Shown here one piece after another: positions 1-9,000 of a DNA stretch of 21,025 bases. Source of the stretch: Smittium mucronatum. Its lineage: Eukaryota; Kickxellomycota; Harpellomycetes; Harpellales; Legeriomycetaceae. Location: positions 8,702 through 29,726 of the forward strand of contig LSSL01000379.1 in the NCBI GenBank assembly GCA_001953115.1, in the 5' to 3' direction. Position 1 is the stretch's first letter, and each line of letters begins with the position of its first letter. The translations under genes and the position numbers were made by a program. A model generated the notes under the pieces. The model worked only from the letters and a program-made list of their open reading frames with translations, made no database searches and was not told the origin of the DNA.

Positions 1-1000
1 CCCCCCCCCCCCAACCCAACATTCCTCTCTCATCCCCCGCCTTTAGAGCCATTCTCCAATGGAGGAGTATGATAGGTGAAAGAAAGAGGCTGAAGCATTT
101 CGAACACCCCACACTTGAGTCCTATGACTTTAGCCTGCGGAGTGGAGAGATTAATCCCCACCCCCGTTTACTTATTGGAGACAGATGGGTCATTTTTTAA
201 AGCCGAAACCTCCACATCTCTTCGCTTGGAATCTAATTGGCCACCCGCTCAGATTTACCTTTATTTTCTTACCCAACTGCAGGCTAGCTGGAGAATCCTC
301 TGATAACTAATGCTGTTTGTTAAATAAGTGCTGGCATTATTTTTAAGCTACTAGGACGCTTTCTGTAGTGGGCGGTTGCCGATAGTGAATTTGATTGATA
401 TCGTTGTTACATCTTTGCTTGTTTCAGCTGAATGTTTTAGCATATCGTATTCTTAAATCAACGAATTACAAAAGCTCAAATAACCTGTAGCCAAAATAAT
501 CCATTATTATTATAGGGATAAGCCCCTCTGCCCCCCCATACTCCAAACTAGCAAAGCTAAATTTAATCTGAACGCAAAATCTTCCAGAAAAAAAACAGTA
601 ATTTTCGAGTCCTAACCCCAAGACGTAAGCATTAAGCATTTGAGAACAAAAAATAATTCAATAGCGAAAATATGTAAAAATATGTAAAAACATTTAGATA
701 GACAGAGAAAGCATCCAAGTCTTTTCGGCCTGATCTAAAACGACATACAAATTGAATATCATAAAAAAATAACGAACGACCATATCGATCTATTTTTTTC
801 TCGATACCCCGTCCGATCAACCAATAACAGGACAAATCATACTCCAGTCGATAAATTTCGTCTAAACAGAATCGTAGACACAATATGATCTGTTATCCAC
901 TGTAATAAGATAGTCGAAGGGAAAAAAGTCGAAATTAAGCTTCACTCAGCCCAAGAGCCCTCAAAAGTGAAAGGCTTTAAACAGAAGACAATAAATTCCT
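1..1000. other. Region downstream of the zinc-knuckle gene, no convincing gene
   Basis: The first 300 bases have balanced composition and begin with a run of 12 C. A plus-strand frame from an ATG at 124 to 303 (59 residues) is open, but it matches no family I know and has no supporting signal. On the minus strand an ATG at 52-50 opens a glycine-rich frame that runs off the left edge (starting MALKAGDERG), too short to judge. A potential minus-strand donor GTAAGA near 271-266 and acceptor CGCAG near 136-140 could belong to a neighbouring gene extending left. From 300 to 1000 the sequence becomes more AT-rich; I see only a 10-bp tandem pair at 671-690 and a run of seven C at 531-537. A minus-strand open frame at 883-632 (83 codons) has no recognisable domain and lies in the 3' flank of the zinc-knuckle gene. 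Confidence 0.5.
671..690. repeat. Two exact tandem copies of a 10-bp unit
   Basis: The unit TATGTAAAAA occurs twice head to tail. It is A-rich and short, so slippage is a sufficient explanation. Confidence 0.7.
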
Positions 1001-1077
1001 TTCCCAGAAACGAGACGTATTAATCAAACACATGAATAACATATAAAAGCAAAAATAACAATGGAAAAATGAAAACT

Positions 1078-1085
1078 TATGTACA
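1078..1085 (-). promoter_or_regulatory. Possible PUF-protein binding site in the 3' UTR
   Basis: Read on the minus strand this is TGTACATA, which fits the UGUANAUA consensus bound by Pumilio/Puf3-type proteins. It lies 65 nt after the stop codon of the zinc-knuckle gene, where such elements act on mRNA stability and translation. An 8-nt match can arise by chance in AT-rich sequence, and the nearby ATAAG could equally be part of a polyadenylation signal. Confidence 0.3.
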
Positions 1086-1150
1086 TTCACAAACTTCCCG
1101 ACTACAAAGTGTTAAAAGCTAACTATGCTAAACTGGATTAAAAAGCAAAA

Positions 1151-2091
1151 TTAGGCAGTTGGACAAGCTTTGGATGTGTGTCCAGCCTCACCGCAATTAT
1201 AGCATGATTTGTTTGAAGCTTTCTTACAATCACTAGACATGTGCCCGAACTCTCCACAATTATAGCACTTAGTTCCGTTAGGGCAATCTCTGCTGCGGTG
1301 GCCTACTTCACCACAAGAGAAACAAGACTCCCGAGAGTTATTGCCACCACGATCATTTCTGTTGTACCTATCTCCTCCTCTACCGTTGTCACCGTTGCCT
1401 CCATTATCAGGGCAATCTCTTGAAATGTGACCAACTTGGTTGCACTTGTAACAAGTAGGACCTGAAGAGCTACGACCCCGATCACCGCGTCCATAACCGC
1501 TGCTTCTACCGTCTCTGTCACCTCTAGTGGATTCTTCGGTACAATCCCTAGACTGTTTAATTTCAAAAATGTTAAAAAATAAATTTAAACGATAATTTTT
1601 AGTCAAGACATTACCATATGACCGGGTTTTCCGCAGTTATAGCAGGATCTGCCGGAACTGGCGTTGGGGCATTCGCGACTCATATGACCAGTCTCCTGGC
1701 AGACGTAGCAGGTTGGGGGAGGTCTCTCCTTTTGACAATCTCTGCTGATATGACCGGGTTCCTTGCAATTGTGGCAAACCTGAGGCTTCCTCTCTTCCTT
1801 GCACTCGGAAGAAATATGACCACCTAGAAAAAAACACATTCAACACAAACGATCAATAACCAAACAGATGGCCAGCTTGGTCACAGAACCTGAAATGAAG
1901 ATTAATCAATCCAGACATGCAAGAGAATTGCTCAATGAATACTAATAGTCAAAGAGCCAAGTCACTCATATGAAATTGGGGGTCAGAAGCTGTGATTAGG
2001 CCGTAAAAGATTATCCAGGATGATGTGAAAATATTCTTGTCAACAACTTACTCTCTCCACAGTTATAACAAGCGTTTCCTCTACGATTCAT
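1151..2091 (-). CDS. CNBP/Gis2/Byr3-like protein with eight CCHC zinc knuckles (three exons)
   Basis: Exons are 2091-2052, 1823-1615 and 1552-1151, giving 216 residues and a TAA stop. Splicing is decided by the protein: joining GAGA to GT restores CYNCGESGHISSEC, and joining GGTCATATG to TCTAGG restores CYNCGKPGHMSRDC. Eight perfect C-x2-C-x4-H-x4-C knuckles lie at residues 8-21, 30-43, 52-65, 74-87, 117-130, 160-173, 179-192 and 200-213. Two Arg/Gly/Ser-rich linkers (88-116 and 131-159) separate knuckles 4, 5 and 6. CNBP, Gis2 and Byr3 usually have seven knuckles, so one is extra. Family members bind single-stranded G-rich DNA and RNA and associate with translating ribosomes; the same role here is inferred. 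The start is the ATG with A at -3, about 70 nt from a TATA box. Retention of either intron meets an early stop. A trypanosomatid HEXBP-like protein has a similar repeat but would lack introns. Confidence 0.93.
1553..1614 (-). other. Intron 2 of the zinc-knuckle gene (62 nt, phase 0)
   Basis: The donor is GTAATG right after the ATG codon for Met83 and the acceptor is AAACAG before TCTAGG. A TTTAAC sequence near 1571-1576 is a plausible branch site about 18 nt before the acceptor. The intron cuts knuckle 4 between its His and last Cys. If kept, the frame reads M-V-M-S and stops, leaving three complete knuckles. Confidence 0.9.
1824..2051 (-). other. Intron 1 of the zinc-knuckle gene (228 nt, phase 1)
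   Basis: The donor is a consensus GTAAGT, and the acceptor is TTTTTTTCTAG, a strong pyrimidine tract. The intron cuts knuckle 1 after its second Cys and splits a Ser codon (A|GT). It is nearly four times longer than intron 2. A second acceptor-like TTTCAG ends at 1891-1892, but using it would destroy the first knuckle and soon meet a stop. A knuckle-like fragment inside the intron is described in the findings. Confidence 0.88.
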
Positions 2092-2160
2092 CTTTAACGG
2101 TATATGTAAAAAATTATGGTGTTATAACGAAGATCTAGATTAAATCCACAAGTCTGTTGC

Positions 2161-2167
2161 TTATATA
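2161..2167 (-). promoter_or_regulatory. TATA box of the zinc-knuckle gene
   Basis: The minus strand reads GGTATATAAGC here, a consensus TATA element starting about 75 nt upstream of the ATG at 2091. With the usual spacing, transcription would begin near 2130-2100, giving a short 5' UTR. Confidence 0.6.
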
Positions 2168-2349
2168 CCTTTATTTATTCCCAAAACTTGCTTACTAACC
2201 AACAGAAAAATAAATAAAAAAATTTTCTTTTGCAAAATTCTTTCCAATTACCATTCCTTCATCATTTTACCCTTTCTGGGCTCAAGGCGCGTAACTTTTC
2301 ATCGATTTACGCTCAATCGAATTTAGAGCTCAGGTTTAATTTCCGAAAT

Positions 2350-2389
2350 GCTATATTGATTGGCCATTACGCCGGCCGCCCAATATAGC
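2350..2389. promoter_or_regulatory. Inverted repeat with two divergent CCAAT boxes
   Basis: GCTATATTG at 2350-2358 is the exact reverse complement of CAATATAGC at 2381-2389. Inside are ATTGG at 2359-2363 (a CCAAT box reading toward the zinc-knuckle gene, about 270 bp from its ATG) and CCAAT at 2380-2384 reading the other way, around a GC-rich core with GCCGGC. CCAAT boxes are bound by the HAP/NF-Y complex. The symmetry suits a two-way promoter. The core also resembles a cDNA-cloning adapter; see findings. Confidence 0.5.
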
Positions 2390-2476
2390 TTGATTCTAGC
2401 AAATAGTCTGAATTAATCACGGCTTTAATTGTTTCCCGCTTTCCAATCATACTTTTAATCTATTTTAAATCAATAG

Positions 2477-2482
2477 TATATA
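2477..2482 (+). promoter_or_regulatory. Possible TATA element for a divergent transcript
   Basis: TATATA occurs on the plus strand about 90 bp before the candidate start at 2570 and about 90 bp after the divergent CCAAT box. Such a sequence is common by chance in AT-rich DNA, so it counts only together with those two signals. Confidence 0.25.
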
Positions 2483-2569
2483 CACGAATCATATTCTTTC
2501 TTGGTAACTCTCATATCCAATGGCTTACTATTATTTATTACTATCTTTACCACCAACAAACTATCTAAA

Positions 2570-2674
2570 ATGTCTGTCTGTCGAATCCCCCCTAATATAT
2601 TGGACAATGATGTTGTGGCTTGCAAAAAGACCGTGTTTATTTTTCCAATTAAATTCCTAGAAATATTTTCTTGA
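2570..2674 (+). CDS. Candidate short divergent reading frame or first exon, unrecognised
   Basis: An ATG in a good fungal start context (TAAAATGTCT) follows a C/A-rich leader with CACCAACAAAC, and lies downstream of TATATA (2477-2482) and a plus-facing CCAAT box (2380-2384). The frame is 34 codons, beginning MSVCRIPPNILDNDVVACKK and ending in TGA. It matches no family I know. I see no good GT donor inside it, so it is either a very short peptide, a uORF, a broken first exon, or chance. The composition falls toward the AT-rich tract just after it, so a former gene may have been cut off here. The support comes from the promoter-like layout, not the protein. Confidence 0.2.
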   Translation: MSVCRIPPNILDNDVVACKKTVFIFPIKFLEIFS

Positions 2675-3414
2675 ATTAGCTGAATGGCAAATGAGCTTCA
2701 AGATTTTAATATAATCACAAGCACTAATTGTTTATTAACAAATCTAATCAAAATCCCTATTTCATTTGCCGTCTCTCCAGGGCTTCATTATATTCCTTGA
2801 AACTTTCCTAATAACAGGCTGAATTTCCACTTATCCAATCTGATTTTGAATGACCACTGATAAACAAATGATTCTTTTTGTTTTCTTAAGTCTTTCATGA
2901 TTTTTTTTTACCAAATTATATTAGCAAATAATTTCTATTTTCATTTTACTAATTCTCCAATATGGTATTCTATCTATGGCTGGATATAGGGACAGAACTA
3001 CGAATCAAAAAGCTTAAATCAACAAAACCAATAATTTGGGGGATTCATAATGAGGAGGACATTTTGCTTCGTATGACTTTTACTGGCTAATTATTTGATC
3101 AAATTTACCCGATGAATTTGATTAATTAAAATTAGTCGTTTCTATTGAACAAAAACAAAAATCGTTTTCATTTTTCTAATATACTAATTAGGAGTTTGAA
3201 TGGCGTTTAGATCAACATTTTTCTTTTTTACCAAAAAATTTCACTTTTATTGGATACAAAATAAGCTTCTGAATTTTCTCCGAAAAGGGTACAAATAAAA
3301 TGCCCTCTTCATCAAGGCTCTCCCTTTTGGTGGTTTTAAAGCAATATCTTATTTCTGCGATTCTATTATCTTACAATAAAATTTCGTGGTATAAAATAAA
3401 TAAAAAATTCTGAG

Positions 3415-3584
3415 ATTCTATTAGAGACCAGACACTTTTCTATTAAAAATTTACTACTTATCTAATTTGGAAATATACTACTATAATAATATATGGGACA
3501 TTCTATTTGAGTGCCGACACGTTCCTGTTAAATTTTTACTCTTTCCTAATTTGGAAATACACTACTATGAAATTATAAAAATTA
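3415..3584. repeat. Degenerate tandem duplication, about 85-bp unit
   Basis: ATTCTATTAGAG at 3415 and ATTCTATTTGAG at 3500 begin two copies that stay aligned through GACAC, CTAATTTGGAAATA and CACTACTAT-like blocks, with one 1-nt gap. By eye identity is near 80% over about 70 bp; differences are scattered substitutions. It is an old local duplication with no coding sense. Confidence 0.75.
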
Positions 3585-3991
3585 TTGGATAATTCAAAAT
3601 TGAAACTGCAAAAATAATTCTTATTGGTAAATTTAGGAAATTTCATCAACTCGTGGACATTTTTCCATTTTTATTAGCTTTATAATGATTAATATTTAAT
3701 ATATCCAATGGTTTATAAAGATAAAAAAAAGCCTGGTATCGGAAAGAACATCCCAATTAATATTTTAGAGTCAAAATATGTTTAATTCGACACAGAATTT
3801 TTAATTATCATCTGAATTAGTAATATAAAAATTCAAATGTGATTATTTGAGCTTGAACTGATGCCCGATGGGTACCGAAATGCTAGAACGGCGGAGCATA
3901 GTGGGGTAGCAAATTTTTCCGAATTTTTTTCGACTTTTCTTAAAACTTTTTATTTGTGTTTCTATTCATTGTTATTGTATTTAAAAATGAA

Positions 3992-4058
3992 TTCTGTATT
4001 ATATAATTTTTTTTTTTTGCATCACTGAATTTTATTGTAAGATTTCTGTATTATATAA
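3992..4058. repeat. 15-bp direct repeat, 52 bp apart
   Basis: TTCTGTATTATATAA occurs exactly at 3992-4006 and 4044-4058. Short flanking similarity (TTATTGTA before each copy) suggests a decayed duplication of about 52 bp. The copies are separated by a long T run. Confidence 0.6.
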
Positions 4059-5609
4059 AACATGATTATTTGAGTTGCTCAGCTTTTGATTACTGAATAA
4101 TGTCGTTATCACCTCCAATAAGAGTGCTCTCTGTTATAAAATAGTTCCCCCCTAGAACTACAAGTAGCTAAATATGCTACATGATCAATCTTTATTGGCA
4201 TAAATGTATTAAAAAAATGGGACCAGAATACTTTGAATCCTGTCGTAAGGCTTTACAAACTAATGCTCTAGAAATATATTATAATCATTAATATAAAAAA
4301 ACTAATAGGCTGCCCAATATCATCATGAACAAATCATTTGCCGAATCCCAACTAAAGTGTAACTTGTTCATATTTTCACTTCACAGTTATTACAAGCAAA
4401 ACGGTTGTTCTTTTTTTTTGTTTTTTGTATCACGGAAAACTGTTGCTCATAATTAGACAAATCGATTTAATGAATCCTCTATTTTTTTATTTTATTAATC
4501 AAGTCAGACTATCTCTCGATTAAATTTAAACGGCTATATTAATTCATTTAATATTTTATTGTTGAATTGATGGCCATTTTTCAAGTGTTTTACTGAAAAA
4601 TTAGTATTAAAATTTTTTTATAATTCACTCTCTTCAACCTATTCACTATTTTGAAAGAAAAAAATATTTTTTTGAATGAGTTGCTAAAACCTATTAGCTA
4701 ATAATATTAGTTATATATATATATGTTTGACATTCATATTGTTTAAGTTTAAATATTTTGATTAAGTCTAGCTTTATCAGTAAATTATGTATTATTTTAA
4801 ATAAAAAATTCAACTACGCTGATTATTTTCATATTTTTAAAAAAAGTTTTAATAAAAAATTGAAAATAATGCACCATTTCAAATTGAGAAATTACTATAT
4901 TTTCCTAATTTTTAAATCCATTTATTGTGAAATTTTATTTATGATAAATTTGATAACCAAATCTTTTTTCATCGGTTTACAAGGCTTCGAATCAATAACT
5001 GGTTCTTTTTTGCTAATAACATCTAAAATTATCAATTTAAATAATATTTAATTAGCTGGTTCACAAAATGTTCAGCATTCCATGAGTGGAATTGAAAACC
5101 TTTCTTTCGCTAATAAATAAATCCGAAAATATATTTTCTTGGATTTAATAAATGGGTGATTCTTAAACACACCAGGTGTTTTACTTGTAAGAGTTTCTTA
5201 TTTTCTTTTTAATAAAAATATTGATTATTAATGGGCTTATTTTTATTTGATTAAAATCAAATTGTATCAAACAATAATTTGGAAAAATCTAAATTAGGAA
5301 AGTTTGCCACAATTTTGAAAACTACACATAGTTATTAAGCCAATATTATACCGAAGTAAAAACGGTCTATAAAACTTGTAGGAAAAAAGCGTCTGGTCTT
5401 GAAAAGAATCTCCCAAATTTGTTTTTTATCTATAAAAAACCTGATAATTATTTTTCTCGAATAATATAGACGATTTTTTTTAATACTGTGCTAAAGTTTT
5501 CGAATGGTTAGGAAATTAAAATATGAAATTTTTAGTCTAAAACTGAAATTTTAAAAAAGTATTTGACAAATTGTTAAAATCACCGGCAATTTATTCCGTA
5601 ATACGACTT

Positions 5610-5620
5610 CCCCCCCCCCC
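5610..5620. repeat. Run of eleven C in AT-rich DNA
   Basis: A C11 homopolymer stands in sequence of about 20-30% G+C. It could form G-rich structures on the minus strand, or its length could be an assembly uncertainty. Confidence 0.8.
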
Positions 5621-8600
5621 AGAACAGTGATCCGATATTATATGCTAAAATCTGATTTATTTTTCCTATGAAAAATAAAACAGAAATTCCCAAATAAAAA
5701 ACATGAATTTTAATTCGCTTAATGAGAATAAATTATTCCCAATACCTCTATATTTCTAAAAATTGAAAAAAAAAAAAAAATTTAAATGAAAATTTCAGCT
5801 AGCTATAAATTTTCCAGGTAAAAAGAAAAGTTTTAGAAAAATTATCCATCATAGTCACTTTTTTATTATCCTTGAATTCTATTAAATATTTCATGTATGC
5901 ATTCATCATAAAAAAATTTCAAGTATCAAATTTTAAACATTTATTGTTAAATTTACACTTTCTCTTAATTTATCTTCAACTTAAGTTTATTTATGTTAAT
6001 TTCGGGATGAGAAATTAATCCAAATATAATCCAAGAAGTGATATAAATGCGTAAATTTGCATAGATATTAAAATTTTCAGCTATTAGGGGTTGTTATTTC
6101 TAAATTTAAATATCTAAACAGGTGTAAAAAATCAATTGCAGATTTAAAACGAAATCCCAAAGCACTGCTTTTTTGCAGCTCTATTATTTAATTACAAAAA
6201 TATTTGTTAGAAACTAATCTCTTTTTTTCTTTCTTTCTATATAACATCTCAAATTTTTAATTTTATATGCTAGGATATATATTCTAAGTTTCTATAAATA
6301 AATTTATTATAAATCGTCCAAACCTACAAAAAACGATTTTTTTTATAACCATAAACAGATTAAAGATAAATATTTTGTATCCATAACCCTTTATTTGGAA
6401 TATACAATTAAATTGAAATATCGGAGAAGGAAATAATAATTTATCCAGTCTTGAATATTCTTTTAAATCTTCCTCTGTATCTTTTCCCTTTCCTTTATGA
6501 AATCAAAGATACGGATAATATTACTGTTTTTTTATCACCACTGAAAAAAATTATATTAGGATATACTTTTTAATCTCAAAAAGTCCATAACGAGCAGAGA
6601 GTATTTTTTTATGTCTTTATGCTTTTTTTTGGGAATAGAAAATTTTTATTATCGAAAACTACATAAACTAATCGAAATCATCGAACTCTAAGATTTTTAT
6701 TTGGTAAAATAAGTTTTTTATTTTAATCTGATAAATTAATGATTCTGATTTACTGAAAATAAATTTTTCTCATTTTTTTTTATTTTTTAAAATATAAATT
6801 ACTATTTTTCAACAAAATTTCATTTTTAACCATTTTTCCGAAATGTGGAGTTTACTAATTTTGATTTTATTTGATTATATTATTATAAGTGGAGATTAAT
6901 TCAACTTTTTTTTATGTTTTTTACCTAAAAAACTTCTGTCTTATTTTTATATTGAATTTTTCAATGTCATCATTTTTAGATACAAAAAAATAATTTATCC
7001 CTCACAACATTTTTTTTCAAAATAAATTCCACACATCCTTAGTAAAATTAAAGCTGTTCCATTTCTGAATAAATAGCTCTTTTTTTCAGAGACTTTTTTT
7101 CTCACCTTCAGTTTTATTTTAAAAATATCCCAATATTTATATTCTCAATCCCATTTTTTTCTTTTCTCATTGTACTTTAATAATTTTAGACATATGAAAC
7201 CATTAATTGGTTCTATCAACTCATAAGAAAAGAAAATAAGTCCTTACATATTTTTCATTAGGAATATAATACCAAAAATTTCAGTTTGAAATCAAGATTT
7301 TTTTAAAGCCTATTTCGTAAGGGATTCAAAGATAAATATTCTAATATCTTTTTTTTTTATCATCTCTACTAGTTGCAGAGATTGATATATGCGACTAATA
7401 TAGGTTATTATATGAGATTCCTATAATTATTGATGTATATCTCTCGTTTAAAAATTTGAATGTTCCAACCACATGAATATTTGCAACAAGTTAGAGCCTA
7501 ATAAAAGCAATTTTGTATGCCATAAGAATTTTAGTATCTCCAGAATCGACTAAATATCCTAAAATTTAGTGGATTAACCCGTTAAAATTTTATTTGCCTT
7601 TTAGAATATGTTTTATATAATTGAGTTTTATTAAACGGTCAGCTTTCGTTTTTTGTGTTTTTTTTCTTATTCGAATAAATATTTTCCATCTAAATCTTTG
7701 TATTATCGTATTCAAAATTTTGTTTTATTTTATGTGGGCTAAAACCATATTTAATAGAAAAAACATTTCTATATTTTATTCTGTTTCATGTAAATTCAGT
7801 GCATATTTCAAATTTAATTTTGAGAAGTAGTATTTTTTAGAACTATCATAATATTAATCTATGCCTAGATTACCAAGAAATTTTCTCATATTTTTTTATA
7901 CAATAATATAAAGTAGATCTGAACTCGTTTAAAATTTTAGAATATTTTTCTTGCATATCTTTAAAAATCCTCTCAATGAATGAATCTCTTTACAATCAAT
8001 TTTTTATTTTGGATTTGTTTACTTTTATCAGAATTTTATCAATGATATTTAATATTATATGTTATAATGAGCCCCGTTTTTAAATTTTTTATAATTTTTT
8101 TATTTATATAGAACTTATATCAAAAGTTTTTGGTTTAGCTTGTTTTGTAAAATAGCTATGATTCAGTAAACAAAAAAAAATTCGCACATAAAATATTATT
8201 GGTCAATGATTTTTTATTTTGATTAAAAAAAGAATTTTTTTTATTGAAATTCGTTTAAAGTATAAAAATTAGACGACTTTATATGGGATGGATTTTTTAT
8301 TAAAAATGGGATTCTAGCTTAAAAAACAATACTAATCTGAGAGAGAGGAGGAAAAAGGTGTGTTACTGAATATATTTTCAGTAATTTTACCAATTAGTCA
8401 ATTAATCCCTTAAAATTTCAATATTTCAATATTTATCTATTTTTAAATTATTTATGTTTCCTTATATACCCTAATTCAAAAAATTATCTAAGATAATTAA
8501 TACTCTCAGTTTTAGAAGAGAACATAAATAAAGTCCGTGAACTTTATTTTATTTCGGCTATCTTTTCCAAAAACTACATATCATTAATATGTTTCGGATC

Positions 8601-9000
8601 TACTCAGAGGTTAGCGGTAATCATCAATAAATAAACTAATAAAGTTTTTCAAAATAAATTTGTGATTAAATTTTATTTAAGAACCACCACTCCAAATTTT
8701 TGTTTTAGATATAAAGTCTCTTAATCAAATAAAACCGAGTTTTAATTGACATTCCTCGAAGATAAATTTATCATTATGATAAAATAAAATACATCTACAA
8801 TTTTCTGGAAATTTAAATTTACAAGAAAATATATTAATGAGCATAATTTTTAATAATCAACTCTATCCAGTAAAATAAAAGAAAAAAATTGATTTTAATT
8901 TCAAGCTTTTTATTTTAATTTTATAAAAATATCCCGATATAAATTATACGAAGATGAAAAATCCAAACCATTCTCTCGAATAAATACTTGAATTCAGGTT

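Larger units (their letters stand above)
2675..9000. other. AT-rich gene-free tract, left part
   Basis: Sampled lines have about 20-33% G+C. Stops are dense in all frames. The two longest open frames, 4758-5051 (97 codons) and 7621-7830 (69 codons) on the plus strand, start at TTG and are made almost wholly of Lys, Asn, Ile, Leu, Phe and Tyr, as expected of translated AT-rich noise. The stretch holds an 85-bp degenerate tandem duplication (3415-3584), a weaker duplication (3992-4058), runs of six C at 4147-4152 and eleven C at 5610-5620, and many A or T runs. No transposase, reverse transcriptase or RNA gene was seen. Confidence 0.6.

Noticed and set aside
632..883. Minus-strand 83-codon frame in the 3' flank
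   Set aside because: Aromatic and Ile-rich composition as expected of AT-rich noise, no domain, and no splice or promoter signals.
1241..1827. Plus-strand and off-frame minus-strand open frames across the zinc-knuckle exons (1241-1423, 1303-1566, 1618-1827, 1637-1846)
   Set aside because: They are shadows of the real exons; their peptides follow the regular Cys/His/Gly codon pattern read out of frame.
2584..2600. T-arm-like GTCGAATCCCCCC
   Set aside because: No other tRNA parts are present around it.
4758..5051. 97-codon plus-strand frame
   Set aside because: Starts with TTG, the first ATG is about residue 38, and the composition is Lys/Asn/Ile/Phe typical of random AT-rich sequence.
7621..7830. 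69-codon hydrophobic plus-strand frame
   Set aside because: TTG start and a Phe/Ile/Leu string that follows from T-rich sequence; no context supports a membrane protein.
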